The notes beneath the pieces were generated by a model, which saw nothing but the letters and a program-made list of their open reading frames with translations, did not search any database and was not told where the DNA came from. From Diphasiastrum complanatum (Eukaryota; Streptophyta; Lycopodiopsida; Lycopodiales; Lycopodiaceae): a stretch of 64,000 bases of DNA. A program made the position numbers and the translations under genes. Below, piece after piece: positions 1 through 11,739 of this stretch; position 1 is the first letter of the stretch; each line of letters begins with the position of its first letter. The stretch spans positions 509,973 through 573,972 of the forward strand of contig CM055113.1 in assembly GCA_029204225.1 (NCBI GenBank). The letters are read 5' to 3'.

Positions 1-1544
1 TTGCTAGTTGTACTAGAAGAATGAATATCAGAATGCACAAGTTGAAAAGCTTCTTTAGATCTAGAAGTAGATCTAGAATAAGCAAGTCTATGAGATTTGG
101 ACAAGGCACAATGTTCACAAACACTATTGTTTGCAACAAGACTTTTAGGGAGACCAAGAACAAGCTCTTTCTTTGCCATTACCTCCAAAGATTTGAAGTT
201 GGGATGGCCCAACCTCTTGTGCCAAACTTCTTGGTTTGTCAATTGCTCCCTAGCCATACATCCTTCATGATTAGAGATCACACATGCATCAAGCTTGAAA
301 AGTTTACCATGCCTCCTACCTTGAGCAATCAAGGATCCACATTTACTTATCAAACATGCATCTCCAATGAACTCCACATCAAGTCCTTTGTCAATCATTT
401 GACTTACACTAAACAAATTCTTAGTGATTGAAGGAATGTACAAAACATTTTCAAGATTTGCTTTCCTATTTGTTGAAAGGGAAATAGGAATAGTGCCTAT
501 GCCTTTGATGTCACATTGACCATCATTTGCAGTGTAGATGATGTTACCTTCTCCCTCATAAGACAATAAGGATGTAAAGTATTCCTTATGTCTTGTCATG
601 TGAGATGAGGCTCCACTATCAATCCACCAAGGATCATTATCATCTATGTTGGCTAACAAACTTGAAGTCATAACAAGTGATTCACATGTGTTATGTTCTT
701 CCTCATCTATTGTAAGATTTCCTTGCCTCTCTCCTTGCTCTCTTTTCTTCTTATAACATTCATTTGCAAAATGACCTTTTATCCCACAATAAAAGCACTT
801 GAACTTTGACTTATTGTTCTTAGTAGAAGAGGAAGAGGAAGAGTGATCATCATGATCAAAGTTACCACCTTTGGACCATTTCCCTTTGCCTTTACCTTTG
901 CCCTTGAATTTGCCTTTTGTGAAGAAAGCCTCTTCACCTCCACCTTGCAAGGATGCACCATCAAGCTTTGATTGCAACCTATGTTCTTCAGCCAATAAGA
1001 TTTCTTGCAAGTCAACCACACTTGGCAAGACTCTTTGAATGGCAAAACTTTGCACAAGGTTAGCATGTTCATTTAGCAAACCATTCAACATAACTTGGAC
1101 TATTTCACCATCTTTTATGTTCTCATCAATGCATGCTAAATCATCACTTAGGGACTTAACTCTCAAGATAAATGCATGAGCACTTTCACCCTCTCTTTGC
1201 CTACTAGAAAATATTTGTCTCCTTAGGGTCAATACCCTAGATGTGGACTTTGATTCAAAGAGCTTCTTTAAGGCATTCCATGCCTCACTTGCACTTTGAC
1301 ACTTTCCAACTTCCTTGAGAAGTTCATTTGTAACATTCATTTTAATGATATGAAGAGCCCTTTTGGCCTTCTTATCAAACCTTTGTTGCTCTTGAAGTGT
1401 GAGAGGTCTCTCTTCAATTTCTGCAACTATGTCCATGAGTTCATTCAACTCAAGTAAGGACTCCATCCTCACTTTCCAAGTAGAGTAGTTTGATGAACTC
1501 AACCTTTCACTAGACTCTAGCATGATCCCACCATTGGAAGCCAT
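1..1544 (-). CDS. Ty1/copia gag-protease-preintegrase polyprotein (5' part, runs off window)
   Basis: Reading the minus strand from the ATG at 1544, I find no stop all the way to the window edge, about 514 codons. The N-terminal part is a copia gag (MASNGGIMLESSERLSSSNY, then a tryptophan-rich gag core). A lysine/glycine-rich linker follows, then a CCHC zinc knuckle (CFYCGIKGHFANEC) near 745-790. The aspartic protease motif DSGASSHM lies near 600-620. A GAG-pre-integrase zinc-binding stretch comes next (HKRLGHPNFKSLE ... CEHC). The protein would package RNA and cut itself; integrase and RT would lie left of base 1. A leader, a PBS and an LTR sit upstream in the expected order (2718-3378). The open frame suggests a fairly young element, unlike the other copia relics here. 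The start is the first Met before the conserved gag opening. Confidence 0.9.
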   Translation of the reverse strand, partial: MASNGGIMLESSERLSSSNYSTWKVRMESLLELNELMDIVAEIEERPLTLQEQQRFDKKAKRALHIIKMNVTNELLKEVGKCQSASEAWNALKKLFESKSTSRVLTLRRQIFSSRQREGESAHAFILRVKSLSDDLACIDENIKDGEIVQVMLNGLLNEHANLVQSFAIQRVLPSVVDLQEILLAEEHRLQSKLDGASLQGGGEEAFFTKGKFKGKGKGKGKWSKGGNFDHDDHSSSSSSTKNNKSKFKCFYCGIKGHFANECYKKKREQGERQGNLTIDEEEHNTCESLVMTSSLLANIDDNDPWWIDSGASSHMTRHKEYFTSLLSYEGEGNIIYTANDGQCDIKGIGTIPISLSTNRKANLENVLYIPSITKNLFSVSQMIDKGLDVEFIGDACLISKCGSLIAQGRRHGKLFKLDACVISNHEGCMAREQLTNQEVWHKRLGHPNFKSLEVMAKKELVLGLPKSLVANNSVCEHCALSKSHRLAYSRSTSRSKEAFQLVHSDIHSSSTTS

Positions 1545-2705
1545 GATTCTAATGTTTCTTCAACTTTTAGGTTTTGTCCTAAAGCACTTAGCACTCACTT
1601 TTCTCTCAACAAATGATAGATAAAGAGATCTATGAAGATTTAGGACCCTAAAACACTTCTATCTTGAACCTAGATGGTTTCCAAGCATAGAAAGGAAGAT
1701 TGAAACACATGCAACACTTTGCACACAGTGAGAATGGATTACAAAATCAAACCAACCTGAACACACTCTTGCTTAAGCTCTCAAACTTTCCAGCAAGTGA
1801 CCAAATCAAGTTATGGTGTGAAAGAGTTACTTGCATTCTTAGAAAATACCCAAAACTAGGATGCCAAGATTACCTAGTAATGAACAAACTTGATCAACAT
1901 ATGATCAACACACTAAGATATTGATTCAACCTGTAAAACCACATGTAAACCACACTTCTAAAAGTTTATAAACTCCAGCAAGTGATAAATACAAGATTTA
2001 GAGGTGAATGAATGAGCACACTTAGTGAATCACAAGACTAGCTTCACTATCTTGTCAAATCTTGGTGTTTAGATGTAGATCTAAGATCACTTCACATGAG
2101 AATGTTCCTCAACCTGTTAAGAACCTGAAAACACACTTGCATAATGGTTAACACCTTCCAGCAAATGCTCCAATCAAATTACATAAGGAGAGTTACTTAC
2201 ATGCTCAACAAAGTACACCAAAATTTATGCCAAAATTGATGACAATCTTTACAATATGCTCTTCACAATGGAGCTTACAATATGTTCACCCAAAAAAGGG
2301 GATCTTTCATCCAAATGGGAGCTTTGCTCAGCCTTTAGGAGAATTACAACTCACTCAAAAGATCATTTGTCATCCACTTAAGGAGAAGTTTCATCCACTT
2401 AAGGAGAGTGTTCATCCAAGAATGGAGATTGTCAACAATAGGATTGAAAAGAACATTGTTAGTATTGAATATGCACAAGCCTCACAATCACAAATGATTA
2501 GGTGTTATGATCTGATCCAAAATAGTTTCTTTTCAGCCTCTGATCTTCAATAGACCTGAAATATGCTTTTGATCCACAAGTTCAACTCACAAAACAAAGG
2601 TTAGTAAGATTTGATCAACAAAGCAATGCAAAATCATGCTAGAACTTGATCAAACATCCAAATATCACCAAAAATGGAATACTTACTGTAAATAGAAGCC
2701 AACCA
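1545..2705 (-). other. Copia 5' leader with degenerate internal repeats
   Basis: Noncoding leader between the PBS and the gag ATG of the copia element at 1-1544. On the plus strand three diverged copies of a unit can be seen, at about 1750-1840, 1925-2000 and 2110-2205. Each opens with AACCTG and holds the phrase CCAGCAA followed by a run such as GTTACTTGCAT. A second short repeat, TCATCCACTTAAGGAGA, occurs twice near 2365-2410. A plus-strand frame at 2227-2553 is antisense to the leader and reads the repeat as HPLKE; I do not regard it as a gene. Confidence 0.6.
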
Positions 2706-2717
2706 GCTCTGATACCA
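2706..2717 (-). other. Primer-binding site, initiator tRNA-Met type
   Basis: The minus strand reads TGGTATCAGAGC, complementary to the 3' end of plant initiator tRNA-Met. It directly abuts the LTR end (…TTTTTCACA) at 2718. Confidence 0.85.
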
Positions 2718-3378
2718 TGTGAAAAATACAGATCCTAAGTGGATCTAAACTCCAAGATCATTGGCTTGAATGCTTGCACTCCAAACTACATAAGCTAGGA
2801 ATTGGCAACACATTCTATGCTACCTAGAATGCCAAAGAACTTGATCAAAAAGAATTTACCACCAAATGGAAACTTCCATAAACATCAAGTGCGGCCCCCC
2901 AAAATAGATTATACAGTCCATAATACATCAGCCTACCACTTTTGAAAGCACCTAAGATCATACACAATAGCTTGAAGACAATACCACACAACCAATGCTC
3001 TCAATGGGGGAAGAAACAATTGACAATGATCTATTGATCTCAATGAAGCATACAAAAGGTTTCTCCAACCCTGTTCTCCACGACTTCCCTACTATTTATG
3101 GATGAGGAAGATGACTCTCTCTCCTCTCTCTAGAAGGTACTTGACCATAGATCATTCCCTATAGGGAAAAAATAGCTAAAAATGGCTTATATGACACCAA
3201 AATACATCAAAATGGTCTCTTTCTCGCAAGGGTATGAAGTTTGACACTTCATCATACCTGAAAAAATACAGTAATAAAAACATTGTGGCCTGGTTCACAC
3301 GTGCGAAACTCCAGAACCCTAAAACTATTTCCAATTTTAGCCCAATTTAGGCCTCAAACTAGCTAGGAAATGTTGACA
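2718..3378 (-). repeat. Copia LTR (661 bp), TGTCAAC...CACA
   Basis: On the minus strand the LTR starts TGTCAACATTTCCTAGCTAG at 3378 and ends ATTTTTCACA at 2718 against the PBS. A second, truncated copy of the same LTR family lies on the plus strand at 14050-14262. The two share the first 20 or so bases and the later phrases ACTTCA, GACACCAAAAT and ATAAGCCA. A TATA-like CATAAATAG lies inside it near 3090-3100. Just outside its 5' end sits a polypurine-like CCAGTGGGGAAAAT, which would be unusual for an ordinary 5' LTR (see findings). Confidence 0.75.
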
Positions 3379-6106
3379 ATTTTCCCCACTGGAGAATCCA
3401 TTTATTTGGATGACTGAATGCCTATCAGATGGATACCCAAAATCCACCATCTGATTATGTGACTAAGACAGAAGAATTAACATGGTTCATATTAGATCCT
3501 GATCCTTTTTTGTTATTGACAAGCTTCAAAACCCCTATGACTGCATCAAATCTAGGGACAAGCTAATGTCAACTAACAGATCCAATGTAATCCACGTATC
3601 AGATCCACTTCTAACATCCACAATTGACATCCAAACATGCGGATAAACTCAATAATTACAAAGATATCAGTTATGAATTCAACTGAATGATTTCAAACAG
3701 GAAATTAATAATTAGTATTAAGCAATTATTTACAGGGATTACCAAAATCCTAACTGCGAAATACATTTTTGTTCACGCTTACTACCTCTGATGTCCAATC
3801 TTCTTCCCTCCTTAGAATTTTTAGTTCCCTGAAAATCTATTTCAGCTAAGGTACCAAGAAGACGTAATGACATTAGTAAATGTTTAAAAACTAATTACTG
3901 TAGGAAAAAGTCTAAAACAATTTCACTTCTGTTCTATAACTGGGTTGAATATAATTCATTATAAAATTTTACTGGAAATGAAATCAGTTATGTAATTCTT
4001 ATTATTACAAATTTTCCAATAAAATTGGACTGTTTTTTTTTTTTATTGACTAGTTTGGCATTACTCCGTTAATTTTGACAAAACCTATCAAACATAGAAT
4101 ATGAAATTACATAAATGAAAATCCCACCAATAGGATTTCAGTAATTCTTGAACTGTATCTTGTCAGATACTGACTAGATAAAGAATACTATTGTCACTCA
4201 TCCAATCTTGTCATTTCATATTGTTTGACAATTTTAATTCAAATTTAACGAATATCTTGCGCAAACGTTCACTTGACTGATTTCTATCGATCAACATCAA
4301 TTAGAAAACTATCAGACAAGTAACTGAATTCAAATTTTAACCAATTTGAAATTCAACAAAAAGAAAAAAATTCAAATTTTAACTTTCAATCTGGGAGTTC
4401 CTAACTCCAAAAGTTAAAAGAACACAATAAAAACTGTCAACAATTCATTGCGGTTCCTTCTGTCAATTTTAACTTATCTATCATTAGGAAATTATTTAGA
4501 ATTAGTGAAACATTGTGATCAATTTTTGACTGATAAATTCAATTTAATCGATTCACTTATCTAAACTGATTTCATAGATAACGAAAAAATGACCAAACTT
4601 TTGATTTTTTTGGAAAACTCAATTTTTGCTTTATTTTACGTAATTCAAAAATTCTGATGAAAATATTGTTAGTACAAAAGGCAATCGAAGTTGAAAAAAA
4701 TCGAAACACTATTCGATTTCTAATGTTACTAACCCAATGTCAGACTGGCATGCAAAGCACAATTCATCAGTCATAAACGTCATTATGGAATTTTTTACGT
4801 AAACTTCAGTTTTACGAAATTTGTCAACTATTAACACTGATTTGTGTCCCAACTGTCAGAGCACATGCGTATGACCACTCAAATCAATTGTTAATCCCTC
4901 ATGCATGTCAGAATCACTCTGAGAATTAGCATGCAACTAATCCATGCAAACATTGTACTACAAATTAGGGAAATGACTGGCATGCAATCAGAACAATTCC
5001 AAATTTTGCCAATTTTACTCACAAAACTGCAAAACTTCATATGATCATAACTTTGGCTACAAGACACCAAATTGGGTGCTGTAAAGCTCAGTACAGAGGG
5101 AGACCAAGTGAACAAGATCTTGCCACGTTAGCCTACCACCTAGGCTTCACACGTGCGAGATCAAAGTGTCAAAAGCTCAGTAGTAGGGTGCACTTCAACA
5201 AGAAGAAATCGTGCCAAAACGTTGCAAACACCCATTCTAGCCCAAAATTGATGCTACCAACAGTCTTAAACAGCCAATTAGACTTCCATGAAGCATTCAT
5301 ACTAATCCTAAGATGCAATATGGGCTAAGAACGAAGATTTCTTGGTTTGTAGAAGTCAAAATAGCTTCAAACTTGATGGAGATGGTGCATAAGCCACCGG
5401 CCATCAATTCACAGGTCTGATAGCTTGCTAGGAAGGTTAAAAGGAATGCTAATCATGTTTGCTGGAATTCTTGGTTCTAACTTCAGGGAAAGCTCCAAAA
5501 GCTCTACATGGTGTTTTACAGTCCGCTACTATCCAACTTTATGAAAAAACAAGCAAAAATGATGATTTTTGGCTATTTTCCGGTTTTTTTCATCACCATA
5601 AAGTGGAATACATGACATACAACTCTTCCTCTAAGACATGCAAACCAATTTACAGAATTACAACCATCTAATTGATCTGATCTTGCTGAATTTTGGTTCT
5701 TACTATCTATTTTGTGCCAAAAAGCATGAAAAACCAAGCAATTTTGACCAAAACATAGCCTAGAATCATAAATCATTGGAGAGAACTGGCATGCATCATT
5801 AATTTCATCATTAATGAACCCTAAAACAAAAGTACACTTGCTGGAAAATTCAGATCTACCAAAGATTTGATCTACACAAGAAAAAAACCCCAAAAAGCAT
5901 CACAAATTGGCCTTCAAGGACAATTCTCCATAAAACCACAAAGAATCTCAAGAGTAACGGATCTTAGCAACATGCAAATTAAAACTGGGATAGTACACCC
6001 ACTTGCACACTTGCTATCCACCTTGGAAGAGAATTCCCATGGATCCAATCCTAAATTTCGACAAAAGGTTATCCCTTCTCCATGTTCTCCAATCTTCGTA
6101 AGCCTT
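3379..6106. other. Noncoding stretch between a PPT-like and a PBS-like site
   Basis: AT-rich sequence with no convincing coding frame. It is bounded on the left by a polypurine-like tract (3379-3392, read on minus) and on the right by a minus-strand PBS at 6107-6118. The phrase TTCACACGTGCGA occurs both here (about 5137) and in the LTR at about 3293. It may be the body of a non-autonomous LTR element or two partial elements joined together; I cannot decide between these. Confidence 0.35.
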
Positions 6107-6540
6107 GCTCTGATACCACTGTAAGAGAAGCTCTCTAAGATCCTGCTTACAAGATAAAACACAATGGAAAACACACTATGGAGAAACCACCCCAACCAAG
6201 TAAAAGCAATCAATCAACTCTAGAAGCTTCACCCCCAAGCCAAGGAATAAGAAGCATGAATGTAGAGTGAAACCCCTGGCAATGAATCAATGATCACAAT
6301 GAGTAGGGCGAGTTTGGCCTCAATATATAGTGCCAAAAGCAACTTGGGCACATAGTCATGCATAGTCCTAAGTTTCCTATACATAGATCGCCTAGAATAG
6401 AGTCCTAAGCATGGACCACCTATTCATAGAATAATTGTCTCATACTTGTCTAAACTCCATTTAGTGTGTTCTGGGCCCTCACGAGGATATTAGTTACTTT
6501 TGGGTCACATCCAGTATGATGTGACAGAACTAACAGCTTG
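6107..6540 (-). repeat. PBS (6107-6118) and adjoining LTR-like sequence
   Basis: Minus strand TGGTATCAGAGC at 6107-6118 is separated by one base from an LTR-like end, CTCTTACA (6120). The sequence beyond carries a TATATATTGAGG promoter-like phrase near 6315-6330. The far LTR boundary is not visible, because no second copy lies in the window. It is not clearly the same family as the LTR at 2718-3378. Confidence 0.45.
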
Positions 6541-6580
6541 ATTTACTGGAGTACTGTGTATCCAAGACTAGGAGTATACA

Positions 6581-6953
6581 TTAGAGGAGTTTTGAGCTCT
6601 AAAAAGGACCTTTAAGAATTCATGCAAGATGTAGTTTATATTATTAAAATATTATAACACTAATATTTTTTACTTGCCATAACTTTTTAATCGTAGTTCA
6701 GAAGTATGTGATGTAGCATATTATTGGAAAGCCTTTGTTGAGCGCTTTCCAATGCACCAAACTTTGCTAAATTCGGACTTACCACTAAAAGTTATGCTAT
6801 TTTTAGTGTGAAAACAAAATGTGGACTCAAAAAGTTACGTTACGTAGATTTCAAATTTGAGTGTTTTGATTGGTCCATGTGTAAGAAAAAATTGAGAAAA
6901 AATATAAAAAGAATCTTTACAAAGGGTCTTTTTTGGATTTAGAACTCCTCTAA
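6581..6953. mobile_element. MITE-like element with ~34-bp terminal inverted repeats
   Basis: The left end reads TTAGAGGAGTTTTGAGCTC and the reverse complement of the right end reads TTAGAGGAGTTCTAAATCC. The match continues through a shared AAAA-GACC-TTT block for about 34 bases. The 373-bp interior is AT-rich and noncoding. A TA dinucleotide at both tips would fit a Tc1/mariner-type duplication, but longer duplications are not seen. It lies against the 5' side of the decayed copia pol that starts at 6955. Confidence 0.6.
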
Positions 6954-6954
6954 T

Positions 6955-9300
6955 GCTGAATCCTACTTACTGGCCATGGACATAACACCTATACACCTTA
7001 TAGTACAAAGAAATTTGTTCATCTTGGTGATGATAGTACACACACTATCAAAGGTGAAGACACTATAAGATTGAAGTTCCATCATGATTAATTCAAGCTC
7101 AGTTAGCAAAATCACTGATTCAGGTTGGAGGGTCAAATTTGATACAAAAGGTTGCACAATTCTTGACAAATCCCGGAAGGTTCTAGCCTATGGAAGAAGA
7201 AGCAACTATCTTTACAAACTCAGCCATTGCTACTCTTCTAACAATCAAGCTCTTCAGACAACCACTTCTAATATGATGTGGCATTTCATACTTGGCCATC
7301 TTAACTTGAACAGTAGTCAGAAAATGTCAACTCAGAGTCTAGTACAAGATCTGCCCTCTGTCAGCAAGCCAACTTCTCCATGCAAAGGCTGAATTATCAG
7401 CAAGCATACTAAAGGTCCCTTCATTTCAAACTCAGTTCATACATCCAAGGGCTTGCTTGGCCTTGTACACAGCGACATTTGTGGCCCGATGTAGACTATT
7501 TTCATAGGGGGAGCTCTCTATTTTCTAGCCTTCATCGATGACTTCTCTCGATGGACTGCTACCCACTTTATGAAGAACAAATCTGAAGCATTTAAGTTCT
7601 TCAAGCAGTTCAAGGCATCTACAAAAAATCAGACCCAGAGGAAGATCAAAGCTCTATGCACAGATGGAGGGGGAGAGTACATCTCTACAAATTCAAGGAG
7701 TTCTGCAAGGCCAGTGGAATACATCAACAATATACAACAAGCTACTCACCTCAGTCCAATGGTGTAGTTGAATGAAAGAATCAGACACCTCATCGAAAGT
7801 CCCAAGAGCATGCTAGCCCATGCCTCTCTTCCAAAGAAATTCTGGACATAAGTTATTACTATAGTTGCATATTTGCAGAATTGATCCATTAACAAAGCCC
7901 TTAATGGCAAGACACCTTATGAGGTGTGGACAGGATCGAAACCATCACTCAAATATATTCGAGTGTTTGGATGTATTGCTTTCGTTCAGATCCCTAAAGA
8001 TCTAAGAAGAAAGTTGGATGATAAGAGCAGGAAAAGGATCTTCATTGGCTATTCCCCATATTACAAGGCATACAAGCTCTACAATTTGGATACCGAGAAG
8101 GCATTCACCAGTAGAGATGTCATTTTTGTGGAAGACCAGTTCATCAACCACAAAGGGAACGTTGTTGATAAATCCGACCCAAGGATCGAACAACCAGAAA
8201 ATTATGATTCAAGGATTCAACTGCAGAATATCGACACTGACTAGAAAATGAGACAGAATCTTAACAAGTCAACCCACATCAGAGGATCAAAGTTCAACCC
8301 AGAAGGTCGAACAGGTCTAGATAGCCTCCATCCAGATTTATGGATGATCTGGCCTGCTACTTTGTACAGGAATCAACCTGTTTCTAAGGCTATGTCTACT
8401 CCTGATGCTGACCAGTGGAAGTAGCGATGGACACCGAATTCGATTCTCTGATGGAGAATCAAACATGGACAGTCACTAAGCAGCCAAAGGACTGAAACCC
8501 AATTCCATGCAAATGGATATTCAACGCGAAGTACAATGCTGAAGGAAGGCTAAATCGTTACACGGCCATGCTAGTCGCCAAAGGCAGATTCCAGATCTGG
8601 ATTATTCAAAACCTTCAGCCCAGTTGTCAAACATACTTCCATTCGCCTACTCCTCTCCTTTGCAGCCGCAACAGATCTTGAAGTCCACCAGATGGATGTC
8701 TAGACTGCCTTCCTCAATGGAACCATTGAAGAAGAAATCTATATGACATAGCCAGAGGGATATGAACACAACTGCAAGCAACAACACCTTGTATGCAAAA
8801 TTCACAAGCTGCTCTATGGGCTGAAACAGTCACCTAGAGCCTAGTTCCAGAAGATCAATGTATTTTTTATAGAGAATGGTTTTATTCCAAACGTAGCAGA
8901 CTCGAATGTCTACTTCAAGTCTGTATCAGATTACTTCATCATCATCACTCTCTATGTAGATGATACATTCTTATTCGATAATAATCTGAATCGAATGAAG
9001 GATACAAAATGCATGCTGGCTCAGGAATACAAGATGGCTGTGTCTCGGAATCCAAATCCAATGAGGTCGACCTAGTAGACTGATTTTTATCAGTCAGCAA
9101 TGATATCTCAACAACGTGCTAGAAAAGTACGGAATGGCCAACTACAAACGAAGTCACTTTCCACTCGACCCTAGACTAAAGTTATCAAAAGAACAGTCTC
9201 CTCAAATTGAGGCAGTATAGGAGGAGATGAAGCGCTACCCGTTTCAATCCATCATCGGCTCACTGATGTACGCAATGATCGTTCAAGTAATGAGCATCTT
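6955..9300 (+). pseudogene. Decayed Ty1/copia pol (preintegrase, integrase, RT)
   Basis: Copia domains follow one another in order but are broken by many stops and shifts. A protease-proximal piece (TGHGHNTYTPYS, then KFVHLGDDSTHTIKGE) lies at 6970-7080. The GAG-pre-integrase piece with MMWHFILGHLN is near 7270. Integrase shows HSDICGP near 7470 and CTDGGGEYIS near 7660. The integrase C-terminus is open at 7924-8244 (RVFGCIAFVQIP, FIGYSPYYKAYKLY). RT follows, with TAFLNGTIEEEIYM near 8705, KLLYGLKQSP near 8810 and the active-site phrase LYVDD at about 8951-8965. The RNase H end and an LTR are missing; the frame fades by 9300. In-frame stops occur for example at 7390 and 7492. Confidence 0.88.
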
Positions 9301-9318
9301 GAAAACCGAAGGCTGACT

Positions 9319-9560
9319 ACATGTTTCGGACCTTCGCATTTTTCCCTTTGAGATTTTTCGTGCCTTAATTGTTTTTAAGACACCTTCGCCTTTTTCACAC
9401 CCTCGCAAAAAATGTGACACAATGGCCAAAATGCCTTGAAATCCATTTCAGGCCCACCTTCGTCTTTTTCACCTTTTTCACTGCCTAGAGACACCTTTGG
9501 GATTTACATACCTTCAATCTAAAGACACCTTCGAGTTTTTCGGGTTTTTCTACATTGACA
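9319..9560. repeat. Short interspersed ACCTTCG...TTTTTC repeats
   Basis: The phrase ACACCTTCGCCTTTTTCAC and close variants (CCACCTTCGTCTTTTTCAC, GACACCTTCGAGTTTTTCG, GGACCTTCGCATTTTTCCC) recur about five times in 240 bases. No gene is seen. The origin is unknown; it follows directly on the truncated copia pol. Confidence 0.5.
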
Positions 9561-10938
9561 GACCGACGTCGCCAACTTATCATCAACTCTAAAAACAGAT
9601 GGACAACCAAATATCCTAAAGGCGGTTACCAACTTCGTACATATACAAAAACTGGAGTAAATGGCATTCAAGACTTATACAATATTTTCTCTAGACACTT
9701 GTAAACATATATATACTAGCTAAATCAAGCTATGTATGACTTTTTTTTCAATCAGAGTTATCTGTAGCCAGTGTTATCATGCTCAGCAGGCTAAAGTTAT
9801 TACTTCAAGCCATTGTACTCACTGTTGATATTAATCAAAGTGCAATTTTGTCTCACTACTGTAGTATTCATTGCGCAATTTGTATGAATCATTCTTCTTG
9901 AATATTTCTGCTGCTAACTGTTGCGTTTCCGTTCCCACATGACGCCTACACTCAAAGCTTCGAGCTTTCGCTGCCGCGGTCATCCCCACGTTTTAGAACA
10001 AGACTATGTTCAATCATCTTCCGAGCGACAAACTGACACTACAGATCTGATGTTAATTTGCGAACTATAGATAATGTTTAATCAGCAACAATAACACAAC
10101 GGAAGTAATATCTACTACAAGCAAGCATTATGAATCATTCATAGATTATACACAATTGGCAGAATGCTGCAACTCTTCTACATCAAAATTAAATTTACAA
10201 CTTTTTGAGCGCTGTCTATTTTCCAAATTAGCACGTTGGTGCAAGAGAGGTATGCTCTCTTATGAGCAACTAGCTACTACTAGCTACTAAATTTCTATCA
10301 CTTGTAACTAGCTAATGCTTGTTATGTGCATCTATATATGTCATCTCTGTCTGCGTTGATCTTGTATATAGAAATGAGGAGACATGATTAATCTAATCTA
10401 TAGTAATCAAAAGAATGCATTAAGCTAATTCTGACTAATTTTGGTTGCACATCACTTTCATCCGTTCACTCTGCATATACAGTTGCTTATACTGTCTCTT
10501 CACGCCCTGGTTCCATTTTGCGAAGAATGTGAAAAAGCTGAAGGTCAGTGAAAAAGCATGTTCCAAGTCATTTTAAACTAAGTGTCGCTCTCATAATACT
10601 AATCCTGAAACTATGAATACCAATCATGAAACTTTGAATATTGATCGCAATACTCTGAATACTTTGATTGTGACATATTTTTTATGATGCAATTGTGAAT
10701 AGAAAATAGCAATTTTTCTAAATACTAAAATTGTGAGTTTTTTATGTCGAATGTGAATTTCATTGATTATGTTGAATAATGAAATTATCGAGTACTCAAT
10801 TATGATATTTGTGGTTTCTCTCATGAATATCTATGATAAAATTTGTTAATACTAATTGTGATATTGTGAGAATTTAATTGCACAAATTGTGACTATTTTT
10901 GTGAATTAAATAAAATTGAGAACTGTAAAATTCATTAC
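9561..10938. other. No gene seen; AT-rich, retroelement-like tail
   Basis: No coding frame of note. The stretch 9600-9900 reads like retroelement 3'-region sequence (ends near GAATATTTCTGC) but no partner LTR is visible. At 10580-10680 a loose GAATAC/GAAACT periodicity occurs. Confidence 0.3.
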
Positions 10939-11260
10939 CACTACAACATTCTGGAAGATTTCTGACCCTATTACTGAGGCTTTTATAAAGAAATTTTTTT
11001 TTTTTTGAAAAAAGACCGCAACCCTTGGTACACACCTTGAAGTATACCTTGGAATGAGATCCTTGATAATTGCCTCGGTAATCGAGGCTTCTTCACCTCG
11101 TTTTCATCACCGAGGGATATACCGAAGCCCTTAGTATATCCCTCCCAAACAAGCTATTAGCGACATGCCATTTTCGAGGATTATACCGAGGCCATCCCTT
11201 GGTATATCTCTATCAAAAGTTCATCCTAAACCGAGGGTTATTCCGAGGGTAGAAAATTAG
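10939..11260 (+). mobile_element. CACTA-like transposon terminus with subterminal repeats
   Basis: CACTACAACATTC at 10939 fits the CACTA (En/Spm) terminal sequence. It is followed within 330 bases by repeated words of the type CCGAGG..TATACCGAGG in both orientations (about 11105-11250), as in CACTA subterminal regions. No matching right end or 3-bp duplication was found, so this is probably a fragment. A TGTAGTG at 11689 lacks the expected extended match. Confidence 0.45.
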
Positions 11261-11739
11261 AAAAAAAAAAAATAGGGTAGAATGGAGCCAGTTTACTGGC
11301 TCTTCTGCTCTAGAAATGGACTCCATCCGATCCCATGAGTCTTTTGCACCACTTCTTATGAAGTTGGTAAGCAAAATCATTTGTTCATTATCGTCAATAA
11401 AAAAATTTGCAAAATTTATTTGAGTTACATTTCAGACACTTAAAAATTGATGAAGGAAACTTAAATTCATACATAAATGTTCCAAGTACAGAGATATGTT
11501 ACAAATTGGATTATTGAAATATATCTAATTATAGTTAGATCTAGTTGAGTCGTCCTCGTCTTGGCCATGGACATTGCAATCGGACTCGTGTGACTGCTAT
11601 GCATGGGATTGAGACTGTGATACATGCATCCATGAATATAATATAATTATCTGAGATATGTGATGAGAGTGAAAGTTAGACCACATGAATGTAGTGAAGT
11701 TAAAGTATATCTTGAAGCCATATATACCTCAGATCTAGA
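11261..11739. other. No gene seen
   Basis: AT-rich sequence with a 12-base A run at about 11259-11272 and no supported feature. Confidence 0.3.

Noticed and set aside
2227-2553. 108-codon plus-strand frame with HPLKE repeats
   Set aside because: It is antisense to a copia leader and the pattern comes from short DNA repeats there.
11689-11695. TGTAGTG as the right end of the CACTA-like element at 10939
   Set aside because: Only seven bases match and the 3-bp flanks differ (TAC and AAG).
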